A stretch of DNA of 64,000 nt. It comes from Synaphobranchus kaupii. Taxonomy: Eukaryota > Chordata > Actinopteri > Anguilliformes > Synaphobranchidae. Position 1 is the first letter of the stretch. Each line of letters begins with the position of its first letter. This document shows, piece after piece, positions 23,273 through 35,788 of this stretch. The stretch spans positions 11,512,228 to 11,576,227 of the forward strand of contig CM056389.1 of the NCBI GenBank assembly GCA_029718625.1, in the 5' to 3' direction. Made by a program: the position numbers and the translations under genes. Below the pieces are notes generated by a model, which was not told where the DNA came from, searched no databases, and was given only the letters and a program-made list of their open reading frames with translations.

Positions 23273-25293
23273 TGTCTTTATGGGCTGTGGAAGGAGTAAC
23301 CTCAACTGAGGAAAATAAAGTCAAAGATATTTGTGCGTTTGAATAAATATAGCGTGTGAATGCATTGGGTGGAAAGGAAACTAAAAGATTCAGTGCATTC
23401 CTTTCCGGAACAACAACAAGAACAACACAAGTTTGTCACGGCATCAAGAGCTGCCCTTGTGATAACCCAGCGTAAACCAACTACCCACATCTTTGATCAT
23501 CCACAACTCCGTGCAAGCTCAGAGAAGAAGTAAATTGCATTAAAGTACCCTTAACTTGTGTCTTTAAGTGAATAATCACAAGGAAACAGCACAGCATAAA
23601 CAAACCCCTGTTTTCTGATTCCTTCTACTTTCTCAGTGGAGTGAATGCGGATATATTTGGTGCTAAGGGACAGGAAGGCGATGGCCATAACGACGAGGAT
23701 CTTCTGCTACAAATCTTAATTAGTTCAAATTCTCTCGAGCCCATAATGAAAACAGGAAGAAAGAAAACAAATACCTCAAATGTATGAGATTGTTAAGGTT
23801 GAGCGTTAGAGCATGGCGTGTGGTCTCAATATGAATCTCATGCCAGAACTGCCTCCCTGCAGGACTCCCTCAATTTAGCTTGGATTGCTAGCTTATCAAC
23901 TAATATTAATAACTTTAAATTAACGTGTTCATCAAAGCACTGGAAGACGCACAAGATGCACATACCTGGTTTAACTTGACATTTGATATTCCTTATTTTC
24001 CAACGTGCAATTAGAAAGTTTGGAAAGAAGTGCAGATAAATCCCAATCACAATTGTTTCGGCCACATTTTGTCACTTTTTTCAAATATATATATTTTGTT
24101 TTCACTTTTGTGTCAATTTTCCAAACTGTTACCCTAGCTTGGCAATTTCCTCAAATTAAGGATACATTTGCATTGTACATTTAACATACTGTATTATCAT
24201 TAAACAGACACTCTTATACAGATTGACTGTCCCAACAAGGCATGTTGTTATATCTTTTTCTATCGTTTTCCTGGAATACACACTTACCATCAATTCAGTG
24301 GACAGTTTATCCACAAGAGAAGAGAATAAACCGCATTCATTCTGACAGGAGAAATGTATCCCTCCATGAACAGCATAAATACAAAGAAAGCATAGACATC
24401 ATAAAATACAATTTATACAACATATAAAATTAATATGTAATACAGACCCCCCTCCCTATGATCTAGGAAAGACAAGCACAAGTACTTTCTCCTTCAGAAG
24501 GAAACAACGACATACATCTTCCTACTACTAGAAGGGTGATCAGTAGTGGACTCCACAGTCAACAAAAAAAGAAATCTACAGTGACTCTCCAAACTCTTGA
24601 CAGCAGTCAAATTGATTTACAGTTGGGCAACCAGCAGAGGAGAGAGAGACGGTGAACCACAAGAAAACATTTTTAAATGATTGGAACCGTATTTTTCTTT
24701 CCTTCAAGCAATTACAAATTGATTTTAAAGGGGCATGACGAAGGTACCTCCTTAACAAATTATGAGTTAAAAATGAAATATGTAAAATTGCCATAACATT
24801 TATGGCACAGCTGCATTAATGAGTCTGACTTGTGTGATTCCAGTCATGATTGATGTGATGTGATGATTTAAGTAAAGTTTTTTTTTTTTTTTTAGACCAC
24901 GACACAAGTTCCTATTGGTCATTTGTTTTCATAACAACCAAGATCATGGCCAACTGTACGTAGTCTGCTGTATTTCCCAGAAAAGCATACACAGTTAAAT
25001 AAGATGATTTAGCTGTGGGATGCTGCACATGTACTTCTTCAATATTTTTCAAATAATTAATTTTCATAATACGTAACACTAGAATATAAATGAAACATTA
25101 CTAAATTAACTGAGTAGTCTCAACACAACGGAATGGGTTATGTAGACCTCAATTAAAATTGGTTAATCTTAAAAGTAACAAAAAAAAGTTAATATTTGAA
25201 CAGATTAAGTTGTCCTACTGAAATGATTACAGGCAATCCATTTCCTCAAAGCATTTATTTAGGACGGCAGTGTAGTATCATGGTGAGTGAACT
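23273..25293. other. Unique intergenic stretch
   Basis: AT-rich sequence with poly(T) near 24879-24893 and a short (AT)n near 24086-24096. An L2-tail scrap is possible near 24197-24228. No gene recognised. Confidence 0.45.
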
Positions 25294-25403
25294 AGCCTGG
25301 TAACACACACACTCTGTAGAAAGAACACACATACATGCACACACACGCTGTAGAAAGAAAACACACATACACACATACACACACACACCCACTCTATAGA
25401 AAG

Positions 25404-25441
<38 letters not shown>
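25294..25441. repeat. Compound repeat: (CA)n with CTGTAGAAAGAA spacers
   Basis: Three blocks of CA repeat, each linked by an ACTCTGTAGAAAGAACACAC-like spacer, so the array is a roughly 40-55-bp higher-order tandem of microsatellite plus spacer. Confidence 0.9.
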
Positions 25442-25443
<2 letters not shown>

Positions 25444-26301
25444 AATCTGATACTTTCCTTTTCTCATATGCATGCCTTTCCCCTGTTAAATAGTAAGAAG
25501 GGGAAAAAAAACATGCTTAAATGACTTTGACTTGTTTCTCTGGAGTGCAAGCATTTACATCACATAATGTTTCCTACCAGAAATACTGCACGCTCCGAAA
25601 AAAGCTATGAAGGCTTTCAACAACAAATTTGTTCGCAGCACAAACAAGAAACTTGATCCGTGAACATTCATTTTAAATTAAAACCTTGTTTTTGTGTGAA
25701 TTTTGTTTTTTTTACCAGCTTAAAAAGAAGGAGCTGAAGTCAGGTGGCCGATAAGAGATAAATGTGAAAAATGAGGAATCAATTTAAGAAAATCAGTATC
25801 TACTTGCGCTTCTTTCACTAGAGGGGCTGTATGTAGCTCTTTATTCCTCTATTTGCAGTGTAATGAACAGGCTGGAGGCAATGATGAAAAACAATGTTCA
25901 AGGTTAATAGATATGTAACAGATGTCTAAATTTTTACATTCACATTTTAAATCACTTAGTATTATGATTTTACTGTTGACCTTTTGTTTTACAAGAGATA
26001 CCCTGTATGTGCCTGGAATTTATTAAATGCTGGTCTGAGTGTTGAAAATGGCTCAGAATGCTCCAATATGGTGATCAAAAAATCAATATGAAGTCACTAT
26101 GATAAGTCAGTAACACCACTGATATTGGGTTAGACCTACTTAGACATCATATTACTGTGGCAAAACTGAAAATCCTAGAACATGAAATGCTTTTACAGGG
26201 ACTGTAAACCACATTTCTCAATGTTCACAATTGAATATTACCAATTGAGCCTGAAAGGTTATTCTCCATTTAAAAAATTGAAAGGAGAGGAAGGGAGATT
26301 C
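25442..26301. other. Unique intergenic stretch
   Basis: AT-rich; nothing recognised. Confidence 0.4.
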
Positions 26302-26636
26302 ATCCGTTATCTAACCTGCTTATTCCTGGTCAGGGTCGCGGGGGGGCTGGAGCCTATCCCAGCATGCATTGGGCGAGAGGCAGGAATACACCCTGGACAG
26401 GCCGTCAATCCATCGCAGGGCACATACACCATTCACTCACACACTCGTACCTACGGGCAATTTAGAGTCTCTAATTTGCCTAACCTGCATCTTTTTGGAC
26501 TGTGGGAGGAAACCGGAGTACCCGGACAAACCCACTCGGAAACGGGGAGAACATGCAAACTCCACACAGAAAGGGATTCAAACTTGTTACCTTCTTGCTG
26601 TGAGGTGACAGTGTTAGCCACTGCACCACCATGCCA
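26302..26636 (+). mobile_element. Widespread fish interspersed repeat (retroposon, family unnamed)
   Basis: Matches from memory a common fish repeat with ordered blocks GGAGCCTATCCCAGCATGCA, CCATCGCAGGGCACA, GGACTGTGGGAGGAAACCGG, GAACATGCAAACTCCACACA and CACTGCACCACCATGCC. A fragment of the same family is at 33262-33352. Frames open through it (for example 26182-26664) are repeat-derived. Confidence 0.75.
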
Positions 26637-27155
26637 ACAAGAGGAATGGAAATTAATGTTTTAAACATATATCTGGGTTCTGTTCCCTGGCGTGGAGGGG
26701 ACATTGTGCAATCCGATGTGCTTTACGTGACTGAAGGTTATTTGCCTCGCTTTCTTAAAAAGTAACTACACCCACTGTCTGAGCCTGTCTCCGCCTACTA
26801 CAGAATTTAGAAAAATACTTTGTGTGGTGAGCGAGGGAGAGGGGTGGGGGTGGAGGAAATGTCCATCGTCATTTGCATAAATTAACGTACATTGTACAAA
26901 TGATTTTGTATATCATGGATCAAACTGTCAGACTAGACATTGCGCATTAAATATTAATCAATATTCAGCCTATTTCTCACCTCAAATATTTTCAGAAACA
27001 TATTTTAGTGGACTATTTAGGTGGAATAAGAGAATTGAACAGGACGCCATGTTGTTCCGGTTCAAAAACATGGAGGCGAAACGAAAGTAACATAGCGGGT
27101 CTAACCAATCAGGAGCTGGCTGTTTACTTTATGGGCGACAACAATTATCCATAAG

Positions 27156-29878
27156 GGGCCCTATCTTGGCGATCTTGGCGCATAGTCTAAGCGCATGGCG
27201 CTAAGTCAATTTAGGGCGCATCCAAGTCTACTTTTGTTATTTTAACGGCGTGTTTTTTGGGCGCTAAGCACAGCGCAAGGTGCAACTGGGCTGAACCTAG
27301 TCTCTTCATTAATTATAGGTGTGTCTTGGGCGTGACATGCAATAAACCAATCAAAATGTCATATCCCATTCCCTTTAAAAGCCTGCTTTTCCACCTTGGC
27401 GGATTGCTTATGATGGCGAAACAGACATGCTCGTGCGTGTTTAGTGCGATCAAGGAATCGGCTATATGGATCAGTAGCAGTAGTTATATTATGAGTTCCC
27501 GGTAATTCCTGACAGTGCTGTTTACGAAATATATGCTGTTAAATTTCGTTAAAAGCACCTGCAACAGCTGAGAATAAGCGACCAATTGCTTCCTTCTCAC
27601 CTTAGAAAACGCCAAATTAGCCTGCTTGTTTAACAAATTTTGTTTGATTATGCAATGAACTCATGTTCAAGCTTCATCCGAAGTTCATTAGGCTACCTGC
27701 ATTCTAATTTTGATTAATAACATAACTAGCGTTATTTTGCCTTAATGATGACACTAAATACAACAAATCTGTCAGGTTGGCAACCAACCTGTTTAACTGG
27801 TAGCGTAATACCTTAAAACGATTCACTTTCCCAGGAAGACCGTGAAAAGTGCGATGTAGCTACAGCAGGGGAAACAGACCTGCTCCTGTAAAGCGAACAT
27901 GCAGATAATGGAATTCAAATTAATTGTAAATGAATTGTGTAACGTAGCGAAGGGGAATGCCATGCACATTAAATTGTTTTCAACCCATTCCATCAACATC
28001 CAGGCGATGTGCGATGGTACGGGACAATGGCTATCCATTAAAAAGCAGCTGATGACACCTATATCAAGTAATGCGCGAATTGTCATTTACACCTAATGCG
28101 TGAATTGTCATTCAATGGAAAACTCGCGCACGGCAATAGACGGACATTTAAGTTCTGAAAATGCGCTTCAGATGTCATTACAATACAGCTCTGTTTATCT
28201 ATGAATACAGCCTGTAAGTAAATAGAATGGTTTGTGACTGAAACAAGTTCAAAACCTTGTCCAGTGAATATTGCATTTATTGTTTTTCAAATAGCCTAGG
28301 CTACAGCGGATTCGCTGTGCATAAGGTTTTTTTTCGATAGCCTATGGTTAAAAAACAGAGATAAATGTTGTTAGTCTGTTAACTAAATTGTAACCTTAGC
28401 TATTCTTCGTCCTTCATATTTTTTTAATTACAGTGACCAGGTTTCCATACTCTCACCGTTTAAAACCCAGCTGATTTCCCCCGTTATTCCATAACTGAAC
28501 AAAACGATTTTAAAGAGAACTAAGCGTCTAATTAGAAACTAAAACAAATTTGCAGCACGTTACACAATTAATTCACAATACATTTTAATGCCATTCTCTG
28601 CACGTGCGCTGCATGTTCTCTGTTTCCCCTGCTGTAAGTAGCACGTTTCACGGTCTTCCTGGGAAAGTGGATTGTTTTAAAGGATCATGCTACGAGTAAA
28701 ACAGGTTGGTCACATTTCCATAAACAGGACATTATTAAACAAGGGGAAATATGCGTGAACATATGGGTTGCGAACCTGACAGCTTTATTGTAGGCTATTT
28801 AGTGTCATCATTAAAGGTTGTATCAGCGATTTTGGGTGACGTCACTTCTGAAGCGAAATCCCAAACAAACATACTTATGAATAATTATGTTATGTTTTAA
28901 AAAATTGTGTTCAAGCATCCAGAATTATAACCACGTTAATAACGTTTGTAAGAAACCAAACCGTTTGTAAATCCGTCAAGATTTCAGCGAGATAAGAGTA
29001 TTAGCGTTTGTGCAGATCATTGTGATTGGTTGGAATACTGTTTATTTTGGTTTTGAGTGGTTGGTAGTATCATTTGTTTTTGTGTACGATCTCGGAGCAT
29101 AGGCTGCCTACAGAGACGCGGTTTTTTGACGGCCTGCTTATGGGGCGGGCAGCTAGCGGATCGTGAGGAAAAATCAGATGAATGTGATCATTTATGTTTC
29201 CACCCAAAATCGCTGATACAACCTTTAAGGCAAAATAACGGTATGTATGTCATTAATCAATATTAGCCTACTATGCAGGTAGCCTAATGAACTTTGGATG
29301 AAGCTTGAACTTCGAGAACTCCATGAGAACAGCCTCTTGGAATTGATATTTGACACTTTCATTGCATAATCAAACGAAATTCGCTGAACAAGCAGGCTAA
29401 TTTGGCGTTTTCTAAGGTGAGACTGAAGCCATTGATAGCTTATTCTCAGCTGTTGCAGGTCCTTTTAATGAAATTTAACCGCATATATTTTGTAAAATAA
29501 CAGCCCTGTCTGGAATTACCGGGAACTCATAGGCTAATGGTTAGTCCGAATAATATTGATCATACTCCATATAGCCTATTCCTTGATCACACTAAACACG
29601 CACGAGCATGTCTGTTTCGCCATCAAGCAATCCGTCAAGGTGGAAAAGCAGGCTTTTAAAGGGAATGGGATATGACATTTTGATTGGTTTATTGCATGTC
29701 ACGCCCAAGACACACCTATAATTAATGAAGCGACTAGGTTCAGCCCAGTTGCACCTTGCGCCGTGCTTAGCGCCAAAAAAACACGCCGTTAAAATAGCAA
29801 AAGTGGACTTGGACACGCCCAAAATGGACTTTACGCCATGCGCTTAGACTAAGCGCCAAGATCGCCAAGATAGGGCCC
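27156..29878. mobile_element. Giant foldback element with GGGCCCTATCTTGGCG termini
   Basis: The left arm 27156-27945 and the right arm 29878-28556 are inverted copies, about 90-95% identical by eye in the outer 300 bases. The left and right ends both read GGGCCCTATCTTGGCGATCT inward. The right arm carries an extra 410-bp MITE. The loop is about 600 bases. Matching short ORFs (27257-27505 plus, 29592-29822 minus) are mirror images of one arm sequence, not genes. Superfamily uncertain; PIF/Harbinger-like is a guess. Confidence 0.8.
28815..29224. mobile_element. TTAA-flanked MITE nested in the right arm of the foldback
   Basis: Ends are perfect inverted repeats AGGTTGTATCAGCGATTTTG (plus GGTG), flanked by TTAA at 28811-28814 and 29225-29228. 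The opposite arm (27733-27763) keeps the empty site with one TTAA, which proves a TTAA target duplication. 410 bp, non-coding. Confidence 0.88.
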
Positions 29879-30217
29879 AGAATGGTACGCGTGTTGTGCA
29901 CACGCCTATGTAGACGCACTTATATGCGCCGTTAAAATAACATGTAAACAACTGCGACATGACTTTAGACCAGGTTTGTGGTGGTTCTAGCGCAAGCGCT
30001 TTCTGTTGGCTCAAGATAGCAATACGCCAGAAAGAATCCTGGCCACTCCTCGTCTTAAGACCAACACGCCCAGTTCACTTGTAATGGGCGCAAGAATACA
30101 TGGTAGTTAAAGGACGTGAACGCAAGGCGTTATTATGAACCTAGCGCCGGGTGTAAGATAGCAACGACACTTACGTTTGGGTTAGCGCCGCTTTGCGCCG
30201 GGTGTAAGATAGGGCCC
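29879..30217. mobile_element. Second GGGCCC-bounded unit abutting the foldback
   Basis: Runs from the shared GGGCCC at 29873-29878 to another GGGCCC at 30212-30217. On the inverted strand its right end begins GGGCCCTATCTTACACCCGG. GCGCCGGGTGTAAGATAG occurs twice (about 30145 and 30197). Either a separate related element or the far end of the element into which the foldback inserted. Confidence 0.5.
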
Positions 30218-30467
30218 ATGATGTAGAGGTACCTCCAAAGAGGTACTCTGACATCACGATTGGGGCGGGGCAGTGTGGGGAGCAGAAAGGAAATTTCAAC
30301 CATTAGGGGCAGCACAAAGACGCTTTTCTACCAGTTTCTTATGACATACAATATTATTTCAGAATTGCTGAAATAACAGAATGCATGAATAAGTTTCATT
30401 ATAAGGGAGGCATACAAACATGTTTACAGTGAAAAAAAAAGTGATCTAGAGTGTAGTTACCCTTTAA

Positions 30468-30789
30468 TGTTGAAACTAATGTTTTTTTTTCCCGCACAAT
30501 AAAGATTTCAAAGACAGCAGTCGTTAGCTCTCCTTGACCCTACCTTGGTACAGCCAAGATCCAATTAAATAAGAATTGTTGAATTAACAGTATGAAATGT
30601 AAAAGCCTGTTCCATGAAATAATTCTTATTGATTAAATATGCAGCTATAGTGGTTATTTTTCTCCAGGGTTTCACACTTTATCCTTTTTTGTTTTTAGAA
30701 AAAGGGCAACAGACCAAAAGTGAGGAGTGTAAAATAAACAAAAAACAAATATATATATGTATATATATATATATATACTGTATATTCTC
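30468..30789. other. Short unique stretch with (AT)n
   Basis: Contains the (AT)n run 30749-30778 and nothing else recognised. Confidence 0.5.
30749..30778. repeat. (AT)n microsatellite
   Basis: AT run with a single G interruption. Confidence 0.9.
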
Positions 30790-31110
30790 ATTTTCCTATA
30801 GAACTCTATGGGGAATAAAGTCAGGAGAAGAAACCCTTAAAGTGATCCCTCCATATCTACTCCATATCTGGCTGTAGATTGATACTTTGGGCCTCGTTTG
30901 ATACCTTAGACCCTTGATGACTTACAGCCATTTCGCTAGTCATGTGTTCCATACTGTACCAGCATAATTTACAGCTGAATCTAGTCTCACCCCCCAATTC
31001 CCATAGAGATCCATTCAAATGCAGAGAGGTTATAGTATCGCTTGTATCAGTACCTGAAAATAAGATATCGAGAGTCTTTTGATGTTGATGGGTCACAGAC
31101 ATCAGGAAGT
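30790..31110 (+). mobile_element. Repeat family B, copy 1
   Basis: Ordered blocks AAGTCAGGAGAAGAAACCCT, CTCGTTTGATACC, CAATTCCCATAGAGATCCAT and TTATAGTATCGCTTGTA. These recur at 42506-43525 (same strand) and at 49618-49805 and 53646-53995 (opposite strand). Two copies (this one and 42506) are followed by a Tc1-like 3' tail, so the family may be an internal part of a Tc1-type non-autonomous element. Confidence 0.7.
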
Positions 31111-31119
31111 AACAGCATG

Positions 31120-31372
31120 CAAAGGATATGCGACCAAATAAGAAATATGATACTTTAAAAATACATTAAACCAAAGGGTTTGAATACTTATGCACATGAG
31201 AGATTTCAGTTTTTTATATTTAATACATTTGCAAAAAATTCTAAAAACATGTTTTGACTTTGTCATTATGGGTTATTGAGTGTAGATTGATGGGCAAAAA
31301 TGGCAATTTTATCCATTTAAAATTAAATCTACAACACAATAAAGTGTGCAAAAAGTGAGTGCAACTGTATAT
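31120..31372 (+). mobile_element. Tc1/mariner-like transposon 3' remnant
   Basis: Contains the familiar fish Tc1 sequence order AGGGTTTGAATACTTATG, TTTCAGTTTTTTAT, TTTGACTTTGTCATTATGGG and GTGTAGATTGATGGG. No transposase frame. Confidence 0.65.
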
Positions 31373-32598
31373 AAACCAATCTTCAAATGAATAAAAATTG
31401 CAACAGCCTAATTGGTCATTTCTAAGCATTCACTCCATATATTCTCTCATAGATTAGAAGTCTGACGCATGGGTCCGTGCAGTCTAAGAACATCATATTT
31501 CACACACCGTAACCGAGAGTATTTAAGGCGACCGCGTTATTCATCTCTACGGTAACACGTGCTCCACGGAAATGAAAATCAGTTACGGCCGTAAAAACAG
31601 GATAATGGTCGGGTCATGGTGTTAAAAGCCTTTCTCATGTGCATGACTGTGTAGACTCTCCTCTCATTTGCTGCCATCGTAAAGGCGATGGAGACTGAGG
31701 GGGATAATTCGGCTGAGGGTAACGCCACAGCTCTTGTATTTTGTGCAGGTGAGGAGGATTGTGGGAAATGGGAAATTTGTAAGATTATTTTCTATAAGAA
31801 CATAACGTAACGAGGAGAACAGGCTTACTCAACTCATCTAGGCTGACCTTTCACCGGTAGCCTAGGGAGTGTGTAGCATCACGTCAAGCCTGGCCTTGAA
31901 TAACCCAAGAGTGGGTGGGGCCAGGTTATTTCTGTTATGATTTAAATCTAAGACATGTAGAACAGTCTGTGCAACTGTTGAATATATTTATATTTAGGAG
32001 ATCCAGTCACAATAAAGGTTACAGCTAAAGTTTGCTTAGAAGGAGGCTGTATAGTCACACATATCAATATGGAAATTCTCAAGAGTTAAGACCAGCAAGG
32101 ACCTATCAGGCTGCGATTGGAAACAGCTGTTCACATGCCAACCTTTGCAAATTGGCACCACAGTGATTCGCCGGCTTCAAGTCCACTCGCCAACTCTTTT
32201 GCGCTCTCTCATCAGCTGATTCTCATCTCGACTGCCTGACCTCGACAGACTGCGAGCGGACCGCTACAGTGTCAGTTTGCAAAACACTGGCAGACACTTC
32301 AAGCTGTCTCTAGCTTTTGCTGGCTTCGTAACCATTGGAGTGTGGACAAACTTTAGCTTGAGTCATTTTTTTTATTGTAAACATGACATAACGAGAGCTA
32401 CTTCACTGAGAGCATTATTTAGGCCTGAAATCAATCAACATTTTGTCCTTACCTTTGCTTCATGATTGAATGCAAGTGAATTTAATTCTTCATAGACACA
32501 TTTTAGGCGAGTTTAGTAATGACCAAAGTTCATTCCTCAAACTGTCTTTGTGAAGAATGAAAATGGCTATCCTAGTTTATTATTATTTCCCTAGTGTG
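31373..32598. other. Intergenic stretch
   Basis: 31440-31760 is CpG-containing and non-repetitive (candidate regulatory). 32090-32280 is GC-balanced. No gene recognised. Confidence 0.35.
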
Positions 32599-32668
32599 AA
32601 TCACTTTGGCCTGCTACTTGTTATATGAAAGGTGCTATATAAATAAAGTTTATTATTATTATTATTAA
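32599..32668 (+). mobile_element. LINE 3' tail ending in (TTA)n
   Basis: GAAAGGTGCTATATAAATAA then AGTTTATTATTATTATTATT, a common end of fish non-LTR elements. Confidence 0.6.
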
Positions 32669-33261
32669 TGTTAAGTTAAAGTTAACTGTTGATTGAATTC
32701 CGGCCTTAGTTCTTCCCACACAGGCTCAGACTACCATCAGTAAAGCGTAGGGCAGTGCTAACATCAGTGCTATGTCTTGTATGGGGTAAAAAATACTACG
32801 TCATTTGGAAGAATCAGCAGTGACGGCTCATCTCCTGCAGGAAAATGGAATGGATAGAAGAGTATACGCTCAGCATGAAGAGGGTTTTACTGAGAGCAGA
32901 GAAAGGTCCTTACAGAAATGATGGAGGGCAGGTCCATTTGCTAATAAATCTTATGGACATTTACGGAAATGAAAAATGGAGCAATATATTAAAAATAAAA
33001 TACATTATCAAGATATTGCTACACTCCACAAAATATGGATAAATCATTTCTGCTTTAAAAAACAGTTTGCTATGAAATATATTTCCATATATGCGTATAC
33101 ACATATAGGCTACACACACATTTCATTAAGGTGTACTCTGTTTCCGTTTGGGATGCTAGCCCGCTACACTAAATTGACCTGTCCTGCAAGGCATTTAATG
33201 GATAATAGCCCTTTATTTAACCACAAATTGTAATTTACAATGACGACCCGCGCAGTCCCTG
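32669..33261. other. Unique intergenic stretch
   Basis: Nothing recognised. Confidence 0.4.
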
Positions 33262-33352
33262 AGCTACACGTCTCTGGACTGTGGGAGGAAACCGGAGTGC
33301 CTGGAGGAAACCAACGCGAACACAGGGAGAACATGCAAACTACACGCAGATA
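33262..33352 (+). mobile_element. Fragment of the fish repeat seen at 26302
   Basis: GGACTGTGGGAGGAAACCGG and GGGAGAACATGCAAACTACA match the 26302-26636 copy. Confidence 0.75.
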
Positions 33353-35784
33353 GGATTATGTTGATGACACTGGAAAGCAGCGGGGCTGTGGGGGGGCTGG
33401 TGGATCACTGCTGCCGCTGCACGTCCTCTGAATTCACAGGAATCTCCACGTCAGCAGCCGGTCCTGCAACCATTCAGGGACCTCCTTGACTGAAGTGCCC
33501 AGCAGCACGCATATAGGCCTGGCCTTATGCACTCGCTCACATACATACCAATACGGGGTATATACGTATGCATTTGAAAGACTTTTAACTCTTTGCATGC
33601 TGCCTTGGACGATTTGAAAACCCGCCTCTGAACGCGCACAATAATTTTCAGTGATATACATTCGAAACCAGCATCTACAATAATATTAGAGAAAGTTCTT
33701 CCGAAAACAGATGCTTCTATTAAACGTGTCAATGATGTTCAAGAATTTTACTGGGGCCTAAAGGTGAATTCAAGTATTTCAAATAAAGTATAGTATTTGA
33801 TCCAGAGCTCACGTGCGTGCTTAAGACCTGTAGATTTTAAACAAGGAAGTACGCATATGTTGTTTGAAATAAACAATGATGCATACCAGTCGGCAGTGCA
33901 TGCTTTCCTATTTTGAATCAGTTACCATTAAGACAAATGAAACTTTTTTTATACGCACTTCTCATTTAGCGCTTGAGATTAGAGGGGACCACTTTAAATG
34001 AATCATTGCAATGCGGACCGTTTACTCGAACCAGGCGACGCCAGCAGTCCCTTCTAAATGGCGGCTGAGACAGATGGGCTGTTTACGGGGGCATTCCAAC
34101 ATCCATCAGCAGGGTTGTGCGCTGCGTGTAAGAGAATAGACCAGAATTACGGAAATCCTGTCACTTCAGCACCCCTGGGCTTTAGTGGTGGGCTCAAAAT
34201 CCCAGAAGATAACGTTCAGAATTTTTTATTTTATTTATCTACTTTTTCCTCCCCCGCGGCTTATTTTCGAGACGTGCGCTAGAATATCACAACGCAGTTA
34301 GAGATGGTGCTGTCAATATTGCATTCTGCTATTGGACATTGAGCTGCAGATGATACCCCCTGCTCTGATGGCTGATTAGCTACAGCGTGGCCGGGTCCGA
34401 CTGTTTCAATATAATCCCGCAGAAAGCGAATCGCCCCATTTTGCGACCTTCGTCTGCATTTGCCGTAACTCACATTATTTAGTTGGAGATGATCGGCCTC
34501 ACAATCCGTGACATGCATTGCACGTGGATTATCATTTTACCAACTGCGTCCGCTGAGTTAGCGACTAATCTGCAACATATCCCACACGTTATAGTTCATC
34601 GCAATATTGTAATAACATTGACGAAAACCTGCCACTTGATTAAGAAATATACAACTATGGGACCTATTGTATACATTGGTAAATCAGTAATGACGTAAAC
34701 TACAATAGACCATAGTGCCCGTGACTAGTGGGAGCCTACAGTAGGCTATCCTTTGAGCACACGTGACTGAAAGTGTTAAGACTCCGGAGGCCTGGACTGC
34801 GTTATTGCAACATAAATCAACTTCTAGATGTATAGGCGCCTATAACAGCCCCAGAATATTCTGTTCTTCATGAGAAAACCATTTTGCATAGTTATGTTAA
34901 CCACATCTCGACTGCTGTGAAATGTCACTAACATTAGCAATAGGTAAGAAAAGTTATAAAAGAGATTCAGATCAGAATTTATTTACTTACTTTTTCTGGT
35001 TGGTTGCTCATATGTTATTGTTTATATATTATAAAATATGAAGCAAATGAAATTCCTTTTACATTATGTTTCAGAATTTCACGTCTCAAGCCCATATTAG
35101 GGGAGGTCGATTTGTATGGTTGTTTCTCCTTATACTTCAGTGAATGGAACTATGTCAAATTGTCTGTAAAAATGTAGAGGCAAGTTCAGGTCAAGGCCGG
35201 GAGCGGACTCACAATGAGCTGCAATACAGAAAAGAGCAGCCTTCAAGTTAAAACCCAAATAGAAATTAAATAATAAAAAAAAAGAAATAATACAGATCAT
35301 GTCTGTATGCTCCAGGGTAAAACAGGATATAAAAATGCCAAAGACAATATTGGGCACGAATGAATCATGTTCATCTGCATTTTCTCAAAAGTGCAGCCAG
35401 GAGCGAAGGTTATAGCGCAAAGATAAAAAAAAATTTAAACTGAATAGAAACACAAAACATAAAATAAACAGGAGTTCAAAAGAAATCTGAAAAAGAAGAG
35501 AGAAACATTTTTATTTGATTTTGTAGAGCTCATGATATTTTATCATAACACTCAATCCTTATGTGCTAATTGACAGCTAGGCTTCACTAAAGAGCTCAAA
35601 CCCCTTTTTCAATCAAGCTTCCCTGAATTCATGTATTTGACATGTTCAATGAGAGCCTGCTTAATTCACAGTCAGGACTGCCGGACTGATCTCTATTTGT
35701 GTGTCCCTGGAACACTATTATATACAGTATATAGACTCTTTTTTCTTTTCTTTAGAATGGATGAAGCCGCTAGTGCAGACCTTA
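33353..35784. other. Unique intergenic stretch
   Basis: 33960-34300 and 34330-34560 are GC-balanced, non-repetitive blocks and the better candidates for regulatory DNA. No gene recognised; 34800-35760 is AT-rich and featureless. Confidence 0.4.
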
Positions 35785-35788
35785 TTAA

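Larger units (their letters stand above)
26759..30463. mobile_element. TTAA-flanked non-autonomous DNA transposon (family A), split by a large insertion
   Basis: Flanked by TTAA at 26755-26758 and 30464-30467. The ends are AAAGTAACTACACCC at the left and, inverted, AGGGTAACTACACTC at the right. The two halves (26759-27154 and 30218-30463) match the uninterrupted copy at 35789-36418. TTAA target duplications are typical of piggyBac and Kolobok elements. No transposase is encoded. The middle 27155-30217 is foreign. Confidence 0.8.

Noticed and set aside
26182..26664. 160-codon frame as a gene
   Set aside because: Lies mostly within a high-copy fish interspersed repeat.
27257..29822. Two related small proteins (27257-27505 plus, 29592-29822 minus)
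   Set aside because: They are the same foldback-arm sequence read in mirror image; no start context or conserved domain.
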